Positions 36,001-51,000 are shown, counted from the stretch's first letter. The stretch is DNA of 64,000 nt from Metridium senile (GCA_949775045.1 OX459095.1:28600564-28664563), one strand, 5' to 3'. Notes: generated by a model from the sequence alone, not told the origin. Numbers and translations are program-made.

Positions 36001-39000
36001 GTTTAATGTACCTTAATTGAACTGTGTTATTTTGTTGTTATTGACTATTACGCTTTAACTTATATACACCTAATTGCAAGAACGTTGTCCTCACTTTTGT
36101 AATTTAGTAGGAAAGGAATTAATTAAAAACAACAAAAGAACTGAACTCTGAATGTTAAAGAAAGAGTTCAGCTTGAGTGATTTTTTTTAAAAATTAATAT
36201 ACACTATAATAAAACACGTGACCACTGTATGTGCTAAATCCGGGCAGTTTTAATACTATTCACCATAAAGGGGTTGTCATATTGATACTTTATGGATTCT
36301 GTACTGCTAATCAGTTTAAAAGGAATATTAAGAAAAGTGCTCAGTGGTGAGGGAATGCATCGCAGTAATCAGAAAGTCCGGCTAATGCAGCTGTGGTAGC
36401 TCCACCAATCCCATAACTGTGCCGCTGTACAGAGCGGCAGGTACAGAGGGTTCAGGTGGTTGTCGGAACAAAACGCAAGGAATTGACGCTCAGCGGTGTT
36501 GTAGGATTGCCTTGTTTTTGTTGCCAGTTAGAGGTACAAACTGTCGGAATAGTAGGATCTCAAATCGAGAGAGAGCATCTACAATGTCATTGCAAACACC
36601 TGCAACATGAACAGCTCTCGTTTCAATGCTGCTGTAGGCACAAACATAGAAAAGTGAGCGCACCAATGACATAATATAGGGACATTTGCTCGTGCCGGAA
36701 TTGAGAATGTTTACTACTGAAGCGTTGTCGCAATGAAACATAATTCGCTGGTTGGCTAACTGGCTAACGATACCTAACAAGTTGAGGCAGGTACGGCGTT
36801 TTTAGGATTATGTTTGAAATTTAATTCAATAAACGTCTACTGCATTGAGTCGTAGTTACGTTGGCAAGTAGCGTCAGGTGAATTTGGCCCACATGACCAA
36901 AAGTCGTCGAGGTAATGCCATACCGGTGACACGCCCCGAAGAAACAACACTGGAGAACTCCGAAGACCAAATGGTAAAAACATATCGAGGAAGTACGCTG
37001 TTTTCATCTGCCCATTGTGTTCAACTGGCCATGTGCACCCTAGCAATTCCCAGTTACGTTTGTTCACTAGGATATGCCGGAACGCAAAGGACAGTTTGGT
37101 CGTCAATGCGCCAGAACCATGGCTTCGGAGAAACGCAATAGCGTGGTCGAGTGTGTCGTACGTGCAAGTGAATTTGTCTTTCAAAGTGAAATCTTTTATA
37201 GAATGACCGGCGGGCCAAGATAAGTCATTAATTACGCGCCATTTTTGTGGGAACGAGTGCTTCTTGGGTACTGCACCCATCGGAGAACAGACAAAATTAG
37301 GTAGTGGAGGTGATAAGTAATGCCCGGCCATACGCTCGAGTTGAAGTTCACGAGAGATTTCGGTGATTATCGCAGTCTGTAGCTGAAGAGCGTTTTTTAT
37401 TGATATAGTAAGAACGCATTCCTTCGAAGCCAATACGTACTCCGTATTGAATGCCGTGTAAAAGGATTGATACTAAATTGGTGCCCGGGTGATTCGCTAA
37501 GGCCGTTTTCCGTGTGTTCAAGTCGAATGCGAATGGCTTTTACAAACTTCTCTGGGAGCACGTTGGTCTGTGGGCCAGTATTGTCGATAAGCTTTGATGT
37601 GAAGGGGCGAGATCCATATCATGGCTTTCAGACGATTCCGATGTTGTGACCTCGCATGCCACAGATACTGAAGCTTGAGATTCAGAGGGGCTTTTAGCTA
37701 CCAACAACGCCACAAACCGTGTTTTGGACCCCCAGGTGAACAAGGCGAGAGCCAATAAAAAATCGCTGCTTATATCCCTGTTAGTCAACTGAGGATCCAG
37801 AACACAGTTCTGGGGGTCCAGAACACAGTTTGTGGCGTTGTTTCACAGACGGACTTAACCGAGAAAAATCTGGATGTGAAGCAGGCAAGTTGTTGGAGGC
37901 TCGGGTGATAGACCAATGGAATGAGATGACTTTGTCCTAGCACAACCAGGCTAGGACAATTAGATTGACGTCTTGGCTTCACCCTGGCGAGATTAACCAA
38001 GATAATAACAAGAATTAACTATCTAGCGACGTATTATACTAATCGAAATGAACAACAAGCCACGAGGCGAAACATGACACATGTTGTATGATATCAGTAC
38101 AAAATTGGCCAACCCCGTTAAACATTAAACTACATTAACAAACTTAATACCACTTAATTCCTTTCCTATACTTAATTACAAAAGTCAGGACAACATTCTT
38201 GCAATTAGGTGTATGCTTTGCATTTGTTTTACTGGTTAATGAAAACAACTCAAAATAAATAGATGGGAAGTGCAAAACGTTTGTAACTGGATTGTTACGG
38301 ATTTAAGGAACCAAATGGGGGTATTTAAGTTGCTAACTAATGGCTAACTGAAACTGTAGTGTGGATTGCCTCGGTTCTTTTAAGCCTGGTTCCCATATAA
38401 TCGCCAGGATCGCTGAGATGGCGCTTTGGTTTTGTGAAATCATAAAAATATCACTGCTGACAAATGGTTGAAGCTTAAATTTGACGAAATAAACCTAAAC
38501 ATAAAAAATCAGTGTCGATTTTGTTTAATTACAAAGAACTCTGAGCTATATTCTGATAGCCAAACATGATTTTCGGCGATCGCAGCGATCGTAGGGATCA
38601 TATGGGAACCAGGCTTTAAGGAAGAACTTGACCTTTAAAATAAAGTGATAATGAAGTGTGGTCTGCGCCACTTGTTAAGGTATTATGGGACAAAATGTTT
38701 GAAGAAAATGGACATTTCTCAAAAAAGGCATGAAATGATTATTCAATGTCTTGTCGATCGTTTAACAAAAACAAAATTGGTTTTTCTTTTTTTCTTCGCG
38801 AGATATTCGTAAAAAAGATATTTTGCGTGACACACTAAACATGACAAAGCGATGACAGGACCTACCCATGGCGAGGTCAAACTTTGATAACGCCGTTTAG
38901 CGTTACTATATAGTATTTCCTTTGAAAAGTATCTTTTCAACATATTTTTATACTAAATTCAACATATTCGATAATAGTTTATATTTATCCAGGCAAGCAT

Positions 39001-42000
39001 AAGCATAAGCATAAACATAAGCATAAGCATAAGCATAAGCATAAGCATAAGCATAAGCATAAGCATAAGCATAAGCATAAGCATAAGCATAAGCATAAGC
39101 ATAAGCATAAGCATAAGCATAAGCATAAGCATAAGCATAAGCATAAGCATAAGCATAAGCATAAGCATAAGCATAAGCATAAGCATAAGCATAAGCATAA
39201 GCATAAGCATAAGCATAAGCATAAGCATAAGCATAAGCATAAGCATAAGCATAAGCATAAGCATAAGCATAAGCATAAGCATAAGCATAAGCATAAGCAT
39301 AAGCATAAGCATAAGCATAAGCATAAGCATAAGCATAAGCATAAGCATAAGCATAAGCATAAGCACAAGCACAAGCACAAGCACAAGCACAAGCACAAGC
39401 ACAACATAGTTTCTTCTATTTTTCACTTGACATAAGCAGACATAAGCAGACATAAGCATAAACATAAGCATAAGAAAAACAAACATGTTTATTTTCTTGT
39501 GTTTAGCTTATGCTTATGCTTATGCTTATGCTTATGCCTAGTGAAAACCAGCCTTAATAGTTTTATGTTTGTTTTATTACTCAGATCTTCCAAGTGTAGT
39601 TAGTGGCGATAGTTTGGGTATAATTGACCCTCATGAAAAGTACTTTAGTGATGATGATGGCAAACGATCAGGAATGCGATGGAAACTAAATGACCCTGTA
39701 ACCTGTCAAGACCAGTTTACCCCGTATAAAAGAATCTTTGACTGCACAGAAGATGCTTTCCAGAAGGGTATCTACGACGGGACATTGTTCCGTTTGCCAT
39801 TTAGACAAAAACCGTCGAAGCTTTCAGATACTATTTATGAAGAGAGCAAGATCGAAGGTTTGATAGAGAGCTTCAAGACTGATGCACATTTGATTTTACT
39901 TTTCTTGATGAATCTTGAACGCATCGAGATTTACGAGAGGAAAGCTGATAAACAAGAGGCAGTGAAATTGTTTTCAGTGAGCATTTCAGAAGATTGTAAA
40001 GCCTGCGTACAAGCTGCGAGGCAACGTTTCAACTTGCAGATGAATGACAAGATCACTGGAGACATTAAAGAAACCTACACAGTAAACATCGAAACGTTTG
40101 ATTGTAGATCAAATACAAGGAATAATTATTCCTTTGCCATTACGCATTTGCTAAGTAGAGGTAACTTGTCTACTGAAATGGAAGAGCTAAAAGAATCTCT
40201 TAGCTACATGCCGAGGGTTGGTGTAGCTTTTCCATTGAACACAAACACTCCAGTTAATAAAGACGACCCAAGAGACCCCAAAGGGCATGTGTTTTGTTTC
40301 CTTCCACTGCCTCTAGAAACAAAAAGTCTAACTGGTCTTCCTGTTCATGTCAATGGGTTCTTTGCACTGAGTCAGAATCGACGTTATCTGAAATGGCGTA
40401 GCACTGACCAGACCCAAACTACAGATAAATCCCTACTTTGGAACGAGGGTCTATTGCGTGAGGTGTTACCAAAAGCTTATGCTGAACTCATCCTTTATCT
40501 TATCGCTGATAGGAAATCACCAGAAATCGTTTATGCTGCGTGGCCTGATCTTAACAAGATAGATGTGAAGTGGAAACGGACAGCTGAAAATGTGTTTAGA
40601 TTGTTGCTGCGTGATAGCCAGGTTTTTCACACCGATGCAAATAGTGGAAGCTGGTGCAAACTGAGCGATGTCACCTTTGACTCTTTCACCGTGGACAGTG
40701 AGACAAGAAAAACTGTCATTGAACTTTTGAATAACCTTGGCCAGAAGATTGTGACAGTTCCTTCCAATGTACGCCTGGCAGTGAATAGTTTAACTGGTAG
40801 CCCTATAAAAGAAATCACGCCTAGCCTAGTCAGAGAAACGTTAAAGTGCAATCATCCACGATACGTGAACCTGCCAAGAGAGAAAAAGCTATCACTTCTA
40901 AAGTATATCCTGGAAGATTCTCAGTTCAGCCAACTTGAAGGTCTCGAACTCTTACCACTATCAAACAAAACATTTGCTTGTTTCCGAGCGAAAACGTCGA
41001 CGTCGTCTTATGTGGTGTACATTGATTCTTGTCAGCATCCAAGATCATTGCTGCCTGGCATGGAGAACATCTTCCTGGATACAGACATTGATGAGTGTAT
41101 AAAGAATCAGCTGAAAACAGCCATTCAAAGAGGTAAATTTAGTCATATATATTTGCTGAATTTAATGATGTTCAATTCAAAGAAATCATGATATGTACTA
41201 CACGACCTACACGATCTATGTAATATATACAATATGAGCAGCCGATTTGTATGCCATATACAACCGCGAGTCGAAGACGAGCCATTGTATATCATTTACC
41301 GATCGGACGCAAATATTGTATATATTACATAGATCTTATTGTACTGTAACGGCCTCGCAAGGGCACGTACGTTGTGTAGTAGAAAACGTTTAGGTGAGCC
41401 AACAATTGTAGCAGCAACAAAGTTATCAAATTCATTGAATGATGTATGGGAACTTTCACACACTTTCAAAATTTGCATGAGTATGTTTTCTTACTTTTCC
41501 TATATTGTGAGTTTTTTCTTTGATAATCTTAGTGATTGATAATTTTGTTCATTCTGTTTGTAGGCTATTCTCAGCTTTGTGAGTTTGATTCAAATGCTGT
41601 TAAGAAGCACTTGCGTAATGCAATACCACCGGAATGGATGCAGTCCAACGGACATGTGACATGGTGCCCCGGGAAGCCCCGTCATCCACCGCAACAATGG
41701 CTGGAGGACCTGTGGAAGTACTTAAATAACAATTTCAACCAGTCTACTGATCTGGATGATTTTCTTGGTATTCCTCTTATACCTATACAAACCATTCCAC
41801 AGGGTGTAATACTTGGACGAATTCAGAAACCATCTACTCTACTTTTGTCATCATTCAATGGCGATATACTACAAAGCTCGGTTAAAAGTGTTGCAAGCGA
41901 TTTTGGAGTAGCTATCTTGGAGAGCTTGCCAGAGTATGTTTCGAGTCATCGCAGTCTTATACCTCGGTTTATCAATCCGCCAAACCCTAAAGGCCTCCTA

Positions 42001-45000
42001 ACTGCTTTGTCTCTGGTTGGTAAAAGTTCTAATGCCGTGCTTGATCGTGATGCAAGACCATTGCGTCCATTCTTTTCTCAGATCACATCACCCGAACCAT
42101 GGGAAATTTATCTTCTCAGACATTTAAAGTTATTCGATACGTGTGTCTTTACTGGAAGTGGAGAACATTCATGCCCTGTTGCTTTAACAAATGTTCCTTT
42201 GGCTGCTCCTGTAGAGGATTTGCCCTGTGTGCGTTGGTACACTGAAATGATTGATGTGAGTGATAACAGCAGTAGGAGTCTCGCACAGTTACTTGGCACT
42301 CTGCCTATGAGACATGAACACTTGGTAAAGATCATGCTTGATGATGCTGCAAATGGAAAGTACTCCAATACAGAACTTGACGACCTAATTAAGTTCACTC
42401 TGGATCGTTTGGGTTTGTTTAGTGCTAAGGCTGTTCAAGAAATAAAGCAACAACTAACAACTCTTCCGTTTGTCACCTCTGCCAATGATACCAAAAAGAG
42501 GGTAGGAGAACTCTTCGATCCAGATGATAACAATGCCGCCCAACTCTTTCTAAATGAGCCAGACAAATTTCCTAAAGCGGGTTCCTATTACTCAAGTCCA
42601 AGTGTTCTTCTCCATTTAAGAAACTTGGGTCTCAAGAAACAGCAACATGTGACTGCTTCTGAAGTTCTAAACAGTGCTAGAATGATCAACCAAATTGACA
42701 CGAAGAGAGCAATGGTGAAATCAACGGCAATCCTGGACCATCTTCAAAAATATGCATCGCTACTGAATATGATGACACCAAACTCGTCACTGCTTAACCA
42801 ACTGAATGCCATTTCATGGGTACCTGTTGTTCATGGCAAACCAGATGCATACCCTACTGCCTTGACAATGAGTACTCAAAGCACGTTTGCCTGTCCAAAC
42901 GATGTCACGTCGTTAAAGTTCCGCCATCTTATCGGTAGCTTCAAGCCGCTAATAGACGATCGTGCTAGGCCAAATCTTTCGCAGCAGTTTGGTTGGAACA
43001 AAGCCCCATCTATCCAAGATGTTATCACACATCTTAGAAATGTTATCTGCTGTTATCAAAAGGAAGAGAAAAACAATTTCGTTATTGTTATCCAAGAGGT
43101 CTATCGATATCTTGCCATGAAAAATGTCTCCGAAGTACTTGAAGTACTTAGTAAGCAAGAAGTCCATCAGTGGGTGTGGAACGGCGATGGCTTTTCCTCT
43201 ACTAGTGAAGTAACTGAGAATGAGTACTGGCTGAACTTGAAGCCGTATTTGTACTCTCTCCCAAGCGACATGAAGGAGTATGCTGCATTGTTCTTACAAT
43301 GTGGCATGAAAAAGGAATGTGATAGCAATCTACTTCTAGAAATCCTGCAAAGTATGAAAGAGAGACACTCAAAATCTACTGCAGTGTCGCATGATGAAGT
43401 CCGACGTGACTTGCAGTACTCAATTGAAATTTTGAATGTCCTAAAACCATCAGATGGAGAGGGAATGGACACACAACTCAGAGGAAAACTACTTGTACCT
43501 GTAGATGTCGAAGGCGATACAAGTCTAGAGCTTGTGGCGGCAGACGAATGCACCTATTGTGATCGGGAGTGGCTTAAACGAGGTCATGATGTGTGTGATA
43601 TCGATGACACAGATGATATAAATATCAAGTTTATACATCGCAATATTCCTAATACAACAGCGGAAGTCTTAAATGTTCCTACCCTAATGAGCCGAATTCT
43701 TGATGCAGATGAGCTTGAGATGGGAGAAAGTTTTGGTCAGTCGGAATCATTGCTAGACCGGCTTAAAAGCTTACTTGAAGGATATACTGATGGTTTGTCC
43801 GTACCGAAAGAGCTCATCCAAAATGCTGATGATGCTGGAGCCACTGAAGTTTGCTTTTTATATGATGAAAGAACGAATGACAGTGCAATGACACATTTGA
43901 TTGATGAAGGCATGAAACAGTGCCATGGACCTGCCCTGTGGTCTTACAATGATGCCGTCTTTACAGATCAAGATTTTGAAAACGTTGTTAAGCTTAATGC
44001 TGCAACTAAGGAAGAAGATACAGGTAAGATCGGCCGATTTGGTCTTGGCTTTAACTCGGTGTACAACTTGACGGATGTACCTAGTTTTGTCAGCAGAGAA
44101 TCCATCGTAATTCTCGATCCTCACACCAACTACCTTGGAAAGGCAATACGAGACAAGAGTAAACCAGGCATCAAGATCAACTCGACAAAGAAGAGGTTCG
44201 ACAAGCTTCAAAATCAGTTTAAACCTTTTAATGGGGTATTTGGTTGCGACCTTAGCCCAAAGAATCAACATAAATCATACGATGGGACTCTCTTCCGCTT
44301 ACCACTACGCACTGCCAGCCAGGCTCAGAGAAGTCAAATCAAAAACCTTTGCTACGATAGAAATCAAGTAAAAGATCTCCTGCGTATTCTACTTAATGGT
44401 GCAGAATCACTTTTGCTGTTCACACAGAATGTCCTTAAAGTTCGCGTTTTCCATTTAAGAAATGAAGACGCAAATCCATCCCGTGCAATTGAACTGTTTT
44501 CTATTTCAAAGTCATGTGAAGATGTCATCCACAGACTTCAATGTGAAGTTTCCTTGTCAAAACCAGTGCAGAAGTTAAGTGTGCAGGACCAAGAATTGGC
44601 GAGACAGAGTAGTGTTTTGAAAGCTTCAACAAATCTGCTTAAAGAATCCACAGTCGTAAAGGATACATCCAGTGAAACTCTGATGAAATCTTCGATGATA
44701 CTCAGCAGTTGCTGTACGCTGTCGGATCACGGTAGGGATTTGCTGGAGTTGGATGATGAACAGAAGTCAGAAAATCAAAACTTCTGGTTAGTCCATTCTT
44801 GTATGGTTAGTGGCCAGAGTCTTGCTTTCTCACAGCATCCCAAAGGTAATATAATTTGAACAAAAAATAACATATATTAATATAGCTTCCAGTTAGCCAA
44901 ATATATACTGTACACATACATCGAATCGAAATATGTTGATCAATTAAAAAAAAATTATCCTTCTTGACTGAGAATTAAAAGCATATTTTACATGAAGGAA

Positions 45001-48000
45001 ACTGTTGTTGACGGAGTGAACGGCGTATACAGCAAGCAGCATACGGGCTACAGGGGCGGATCCAGAAATTTGACAGGGGGTTGTCCCAATTGGAAATGGA
45101 GGGCTTTTAAGAGGGCGTCTCAGTAAGAACGGACCACTCGGTCATGGATCCAAAAAAAGATTTCCCTTATATTTCTACGATCCAAAGTGCTATCTATACT
45201 TATTACAAAACCGGACTTAGAATTGTTCTAGATAAAATATTTCGGCCGCTACGCGAATTTTCGTACATCAACCCAAAAACCGCCGAAGGACACTGATTTT
45301 TAAGTTCGCAGAGGCCTACTTTCAAAGTCCGTTTTCTCGGCTTCTTCTTGAAATGGAAACTTATTTTTTGGGTCTAAACTATGGTTTCATGTCTCGTCTG
45401 ACTAGAAAAAGCAAAATATTTCTTTAGGATGTACAAATTACGAGAAGTTATTTAAATTTATCGAGACTACTTTATGCGTGACACAAAAAGCAAAGATTAA
45501 CGGGTCTAGAAAATTGCAAATTTCTCAAAAGTGCAACCCTGAGATGAGATGCTATTTAGTAGTTCTGTGCAATAAAATTTGTGGCACATTGCGTTTTGAA
45601 GAATTTGACAAGCCCAAACTTGTACATTTTTACAGATATTTGCTTGCGTGACACGACTTGCCGTTGAGTCTAGACAACGTAATTAGGCAATTCCCAAAAT
45701 AAAAAACGTGCAAGGCCAATGCGCCAAAAAACTGCGAAAATCACCGGTATCAAATCACGAAAACACGAAAATCCGAGACTTTGAGGCATCAAAAACACGA
45801 AAATCCGAAACTTTGAGGGATCAAAAACACGAAAATTACTTACGCTCTTTGTTTCTGTAAACAAAATATACCAAAACATAGACTTGCCCCAAGTCGACCT
45901 CGGTGTGTTTTCCCGACAAAAAGTGAACAAATCGCCGGACTAATAAATAAAACGGAAAAACTGACTTTTCAAAAGTTTAACCAAAACTCAAACAGTTGTT
46001 TTTGCTTTGAATTTCAGAGAACAAAATTCTGTAAAAAAAAAAAAACGTGCAAGACTTCTTTGGTCGAAAAAAAAAAATATTGCACAATCTACACGGCGTA
46101 CGACAAAAAAAATAACCTACACAAAAATATATAAAATTTGAAATCACAATACAAATGTTTAACAATGTTTGAGGTGACTGACTACTTTTGGAAATAATGT
46201 TAAACTCCAAAAGGCGTTCAAAAGTAGCCAATCACCTTAACGTAAATAACTATCAAATAGCAAAGCTGGATTCTTTTACAGTGCTGCTAATTCAACCGGG
46301 GCCACCTCGATTTTATTAGCCAATCACGTTTGAGCTTAAGAACAAAAGATATCTACTTTGTCTCCTTATCAGCCAATCAAATTATAGGCGCGAATTGACT
46401 TGACGGATCGTCTATGTCTGGTTCTTTAGCTCTTAAGCTCAAACGTGATTGGCTAATAAACTCGGGGTGGCCCAGGTTGAATTAGCAGCACTGTAAAATA
46501 GGCGTAACACGTTTTCTTTATACTTGATGGAAACATTGTGATCTCAAACTTTATATAGTTAATTACAATCCAGTCCAATTTTCGATGCATTATATTGGCA
46601 TTGTATAGCCTGTGAACGGTTCAAGGGGATTGGGGAGGGGAAGGGAGGGGATAGGAAAGGAAGGGGAAAGGCCCCCTACCTTCTGAATCCCATTGAGCCG
46701 TTCACAGGATAGACATTATATTGTACTTTTTAATGTGCATTTGCATACATTCGATACATTCATGTCTATTTGGGCTTATTTTCGTTCTTTTTTCGTCATT
46801 TATTTTTCATTTCCATTATTTTCTCATTTCCATTTCCATTTCTTTTTCTTTTTTTCTTTATCTTCTTTTATTTTTTTCACTCGTGTTCTGGCTCGTGTGG
46901 AGTTTTAGACGACATGGGATGTGGATGGCACTTGAATCAAGAAACCCAGCACGTGTAAGGATTAAGTCGCTTTCTATCAAGTCAACAAATTTAAAAAAAA
47001 AATGGCATCACCGCTATTTAGCACATTTAGGGAAAACATGCATCATGGTGAATCATATTTGTATCGTGCACAATTGTATAGTCTCATAAAGCAACTCAGT
47101 TAAAATAAATAAAAGATTTAAAAACCATCCAGGTTTTATCCAACTTAATATGAGAATCATATGTTTCAAGATAATAAGACAAGGATTTTCTAAATATAAA
47201 AATTAGTTTAAATGTGAATGTTGTTAGACAACTTGACTTCGGCATATAATTATGCAAATTTATTATTAAAAAAAACATGCATTATTGTGGTAAAATTTTA
47301 ATGGAGCTCAAATATCTAATTATGACAATAATAACACCTGAATATAAACTTGTAGCTATTATTAGTTATTCTTTATTTTTATAAAATTAATTAAACATGA
47401 GCAAATAAGGATTGACGTTGTCTAGACTCAACTATCTGTAAAAATGTACAAGTTTGGGCTTCGTCAAATTCTTCAAAACGCAATGTGCCACAAATTTTAT
47501 TGCACAGAACTACTAAACAGCATCTCATCTCAAGGTAGAATGCTATTTTATGTCGGGGATAGGTTGCACTTTTGAGAAATTTGCAATTTTCTAGACCCGT
47601 TAATCTCTGCTTTTCGTGTCACGCATAGAGTAGTCTCGATAAATTTAAATAACTTTTCGTAATTTGTACATACTAAAGAAATATTTTGCTTTTTCTAGTC
47701 AGACGAGACATGAAACCATAGTTTAGACCCAAAAAAATAAGTTTTCATTTCAGGAAAAAGCCGAGAAAACGAACTTTGAAAGTAGGCCTCTGGGAACTTG
47801 AAAATCAGTGTCCTTTTGGGTCGATGTACGAAAATTCGCCTAGCGGTCGAAATATTTTATTTAGAACAATTCTAAGTCCAGTTTTGTAGTAAGGATAGAT
47901 AGTACTTTCGATGGTAGAAATATAAAGGAAATCGTTTTTTGGATCCCAGACCGAGTGGTTCGTTCTTACTGAGACGCCCTCTTAATGTGTTAGTGGGTTT

Positions 48001-51000
48001 CAGCTCCCTGAATGTCTTAAATAAAATAGGGATAATTGCGGCGCTGGGGGTGTCCGATGCCTTTCACATCGAGAATTTTAGTTGGTAATATTATTATTTT
48101 TAGAATCAAACAGTTCAATTCAAAACCTGCACAACATTTCACAATATTTTCCTTTAAATTGTTTTTGATTGCATGTTTTTCTTAACAAGAGAAAACAATA
48201 TTTAAGAATGTTTTGTACTTCAACAGGTATTGTTCCCACGGCTGGTGTGGCTGCGAAACTCAGAAAGGTACCTTCTGGAAAGCTAGTCCCATCCTCTTTG
48301 GTGCAGAAATCTGACGTCCAATCGATCTTTTCAAATGAACCAGATCGTAGTGGGATTGTATTTTGCTTTCTTCCACTTCCCATTCACAGTGGTCTACCAG
48401 TACACATTAATGGATGCTTTGCAGTGGACGACAGTAGGCGCCATCTACGTGAGATCACAGTAGACGATAAGGTAGACAAAGGTGCCCAGTGGAACAGTAT
48501 TTTGATGAGTGAGGTCGTAGTTCAAGCGTTTCTTGGTCTTCTACGGGATGCTAAGAGCAATTGGACAGATTCTGGATACGACTTCCACACCCTTTGGCCC
48601 GTTATTGGTAATATGCAGCATCTATGCATTGACCTAGTAAAGTCGTTCTACCAAATACTGTTCTCGGATAGACCCGACCTAGAATTGTTCTCAGATGGTA
48701 CAAGGTGGTCAAGTATTCACAACATCGCCTTTTTAGAGCCTTCGTTTAGAAAGGATGAGAAGATTGGACAGACTGCTTTCGACGTATTCAGAAGCGTTTC
48801 ACAGAAATCACATCTGGTAATTGACATGCCTGAGGAAGTTTTCCATACATTTAAAAGTTTTGAATTGACACCTCGCATACAAGATCTCTGCTTTGACAAA
48901 GAACGCTTCTTTCGCGAAGTGTTTTTCCCTCATATTGACTCCATAGAAGAAAGTCAAAGGAACAATCTAGTACTCTATGCAATTGATGACGAGTCAGATA
49001 TTCTTCAGTCCTTGTTAAACCAATATCCGTGTATCCCATCCTCGCCATGTGGAGTTCAACTGAAGTGCCCTAAAGACCTTATCCACCCCAGCGGTAGAGC
49101 GGCACAGTTATATACGCCAAACGACGGAAGGTTTCCTTATGGTGATGCGTTTTGTACGAAACAATACCTGTTCAAACTGAAGAATGTGGGTATGCGTGAA
49201 GATGACTTAGAATGGGAAGAGGTTGTGGAGAGAGCTAAAAGCGTCACAAGCCTAGAATCTTATGACATCTCACTAAGAAGAACACAGCTCCTGATTGATT
49301 TTATCAATACAAAGCTTAAAGCTAATGGCCAAGTTGAGAAAATGTCTCAAGCTGAGCTTCAAAAAGTTGCTTTTCTTCCGTTCATGACACATCCGTCTAA
49401 TTTTTCTTCGAAGTGGAAAGGAGATGAATACAAGCCAAATACTTTCCTCGCGGCTAATGACCTTTATCCAAGCAGCAAGAAGTATTTAGTGGGTGCCAGT
49501 GAACCAATTGTGAATGACGAGAAAAATGGATGTGGTCATCTTTATTCTTACGTTGCAAGATTTCTTGGCCTTGAGAAGGAAGTTTCACTTGATCACCTAA
49601 AACACCAAATGCAAAGTGTGATTGAAGTAGGAAGTACTTTTGAGCTAAATAACAGTGAATCTTTTGATGAATTGTCAAAGGCCTGTACGCAGCTTTATGA
49701 TAATTTCCAGGATCATCTGAAAGTCAACGACGAAGAAGTGGTGCACTTTCTGTCGACGCTTCCATTCATACTCGGACGTACTCAGTTTCTGTCACCTAGA
49801 CAAGTGGCATTTTCAAGCACCATTGTCTATGAGCCATTTCTAAGTGAAGTGCTTCCCCAGTTTCGCTTCAAGTTTCGAGAGATACTACAAAGAGTTGGTG
49901 TCCGAGAGTCATTCCAAATCCAAGATTACTTAGGCAGTCTTAGTAATGTGTTCAGTAGTCAAAACGGATCATCAGTTGAAGAGCACCTGCCTAAAGTAAT
50001 AGAAATTCTCAACACAGTTCAAAGTTTAATGAAAAAGGCAGAGATGAAATCAAAAGATGTTCAAGATAAATATGGAACGATTTATGTTCCTGACTCGAAG
50101 TGCGTCATGAGACCATCAGAGGAAATATGCATTAACGACTGCTATTGGATGGATCCTACAGAAGAAGGAGTAAAGTACGCAAATGAGGACATTCCATTCC
50201 ACACCTGCCTTGCTCTTGGAGTTAATTCACGAAGACAGGAAGCTCTCCTAAGTTGTTCATTCGGTATTGACTTTGGTCAGAGTGAAAAGTTGACCAACAG
50301 GCTTAAACGAATTCTAACTGGTTATCCTTGTGATGGCTCAATCATGAAGGAGCTTCTGCAAAACGCTGATGATGCTAAAGCTACTAAGGTTTGTTTCATC
50401 AAAGATTCACGTCATCATCCCGATGACAGGGTATTTGAAGAAAGCTGGAAACCACTCCAAGGACCTGCACTGTGTGTTTTTAACGATGCCCCCTTTACCG
50501 ATAACGACCTCAAAGGAATTCAAAACCTTGGCGAAGGATCTAAAGGTCACGACCCAAATAAGACTGGACAGTATGGTGTTGGTTTCAATGCAGTTTACCA
50601 CCTGACTGACGCACCATCCTTTTTGTCGAAAGGAAAAGAGATCGGAGAAGTTATGTGCGTGTTTGATCCTAACGTGAAGTATGTTCCATCGGCGACTGAA
50701 CAGCACCCTGGAAGGCAGTATAAAGACCTGCCCTACCTTAGGAAAAGGTTCACTGATGTTTTCCCATGTTATCTCGAGGACCAACTTGGCCTTGACGAGG
50801 GAACTGTATTCAGATTCCCTTTACGTACTGAAGAAATGGCAAATGCATCGAACATTTCCATCTCCCCAATGAGCCTTGACAAACTTGATGAGCTTTTGGA
50901 TGAATTCAAAGGGGAACTTCTTAAAACATTGCTTTTTGTTAACAATTTGAAAGAAATTTCAATTTGTGATGTTGACGAATCAGGCAAATTAGTTGAAATA

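Larger units (their letters stand above)
45111..47981. mobile_element. Foldback element C with TTAA target duplication, in intron 6
   Basis: 2,871 bp flanked by TTAA (45107-45110 and 47982-47985). It starts GAGGGCGTCTCAGTAAGAAC and ends with the near complement. The arms, about 570 bp each (to about 45680 and from about 47417), diverge by a few percent to 10%. The terminal word is related to GAGGCTGTCTCGCTAATAAC of element A, so both probably belong to one superfamily. Two further MITEs sit inside the spacer. It occupies most of the 3.4-kb intron 6 of gene 2. Confidence 0.85.

Noticed and set aside
36490..37433. Gypsy/LTR retrotransposon
   Set aside because: No long terminal repeats, protease or integrase seen; the motif style fits DIRS-like elements better, though the exact group is uncertain.
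38990..39404. Interstitial telomere
   Set aside because: The AAGCAT unit is not a TTAGGG-type repeat, although it is also a hexamer.
38959..39486. LM-repeat and CL-repeat minus-strand frames
   Set aside because: Translations of the AAGCAT/AAGCAC hexamer satellite, not a protein gene.
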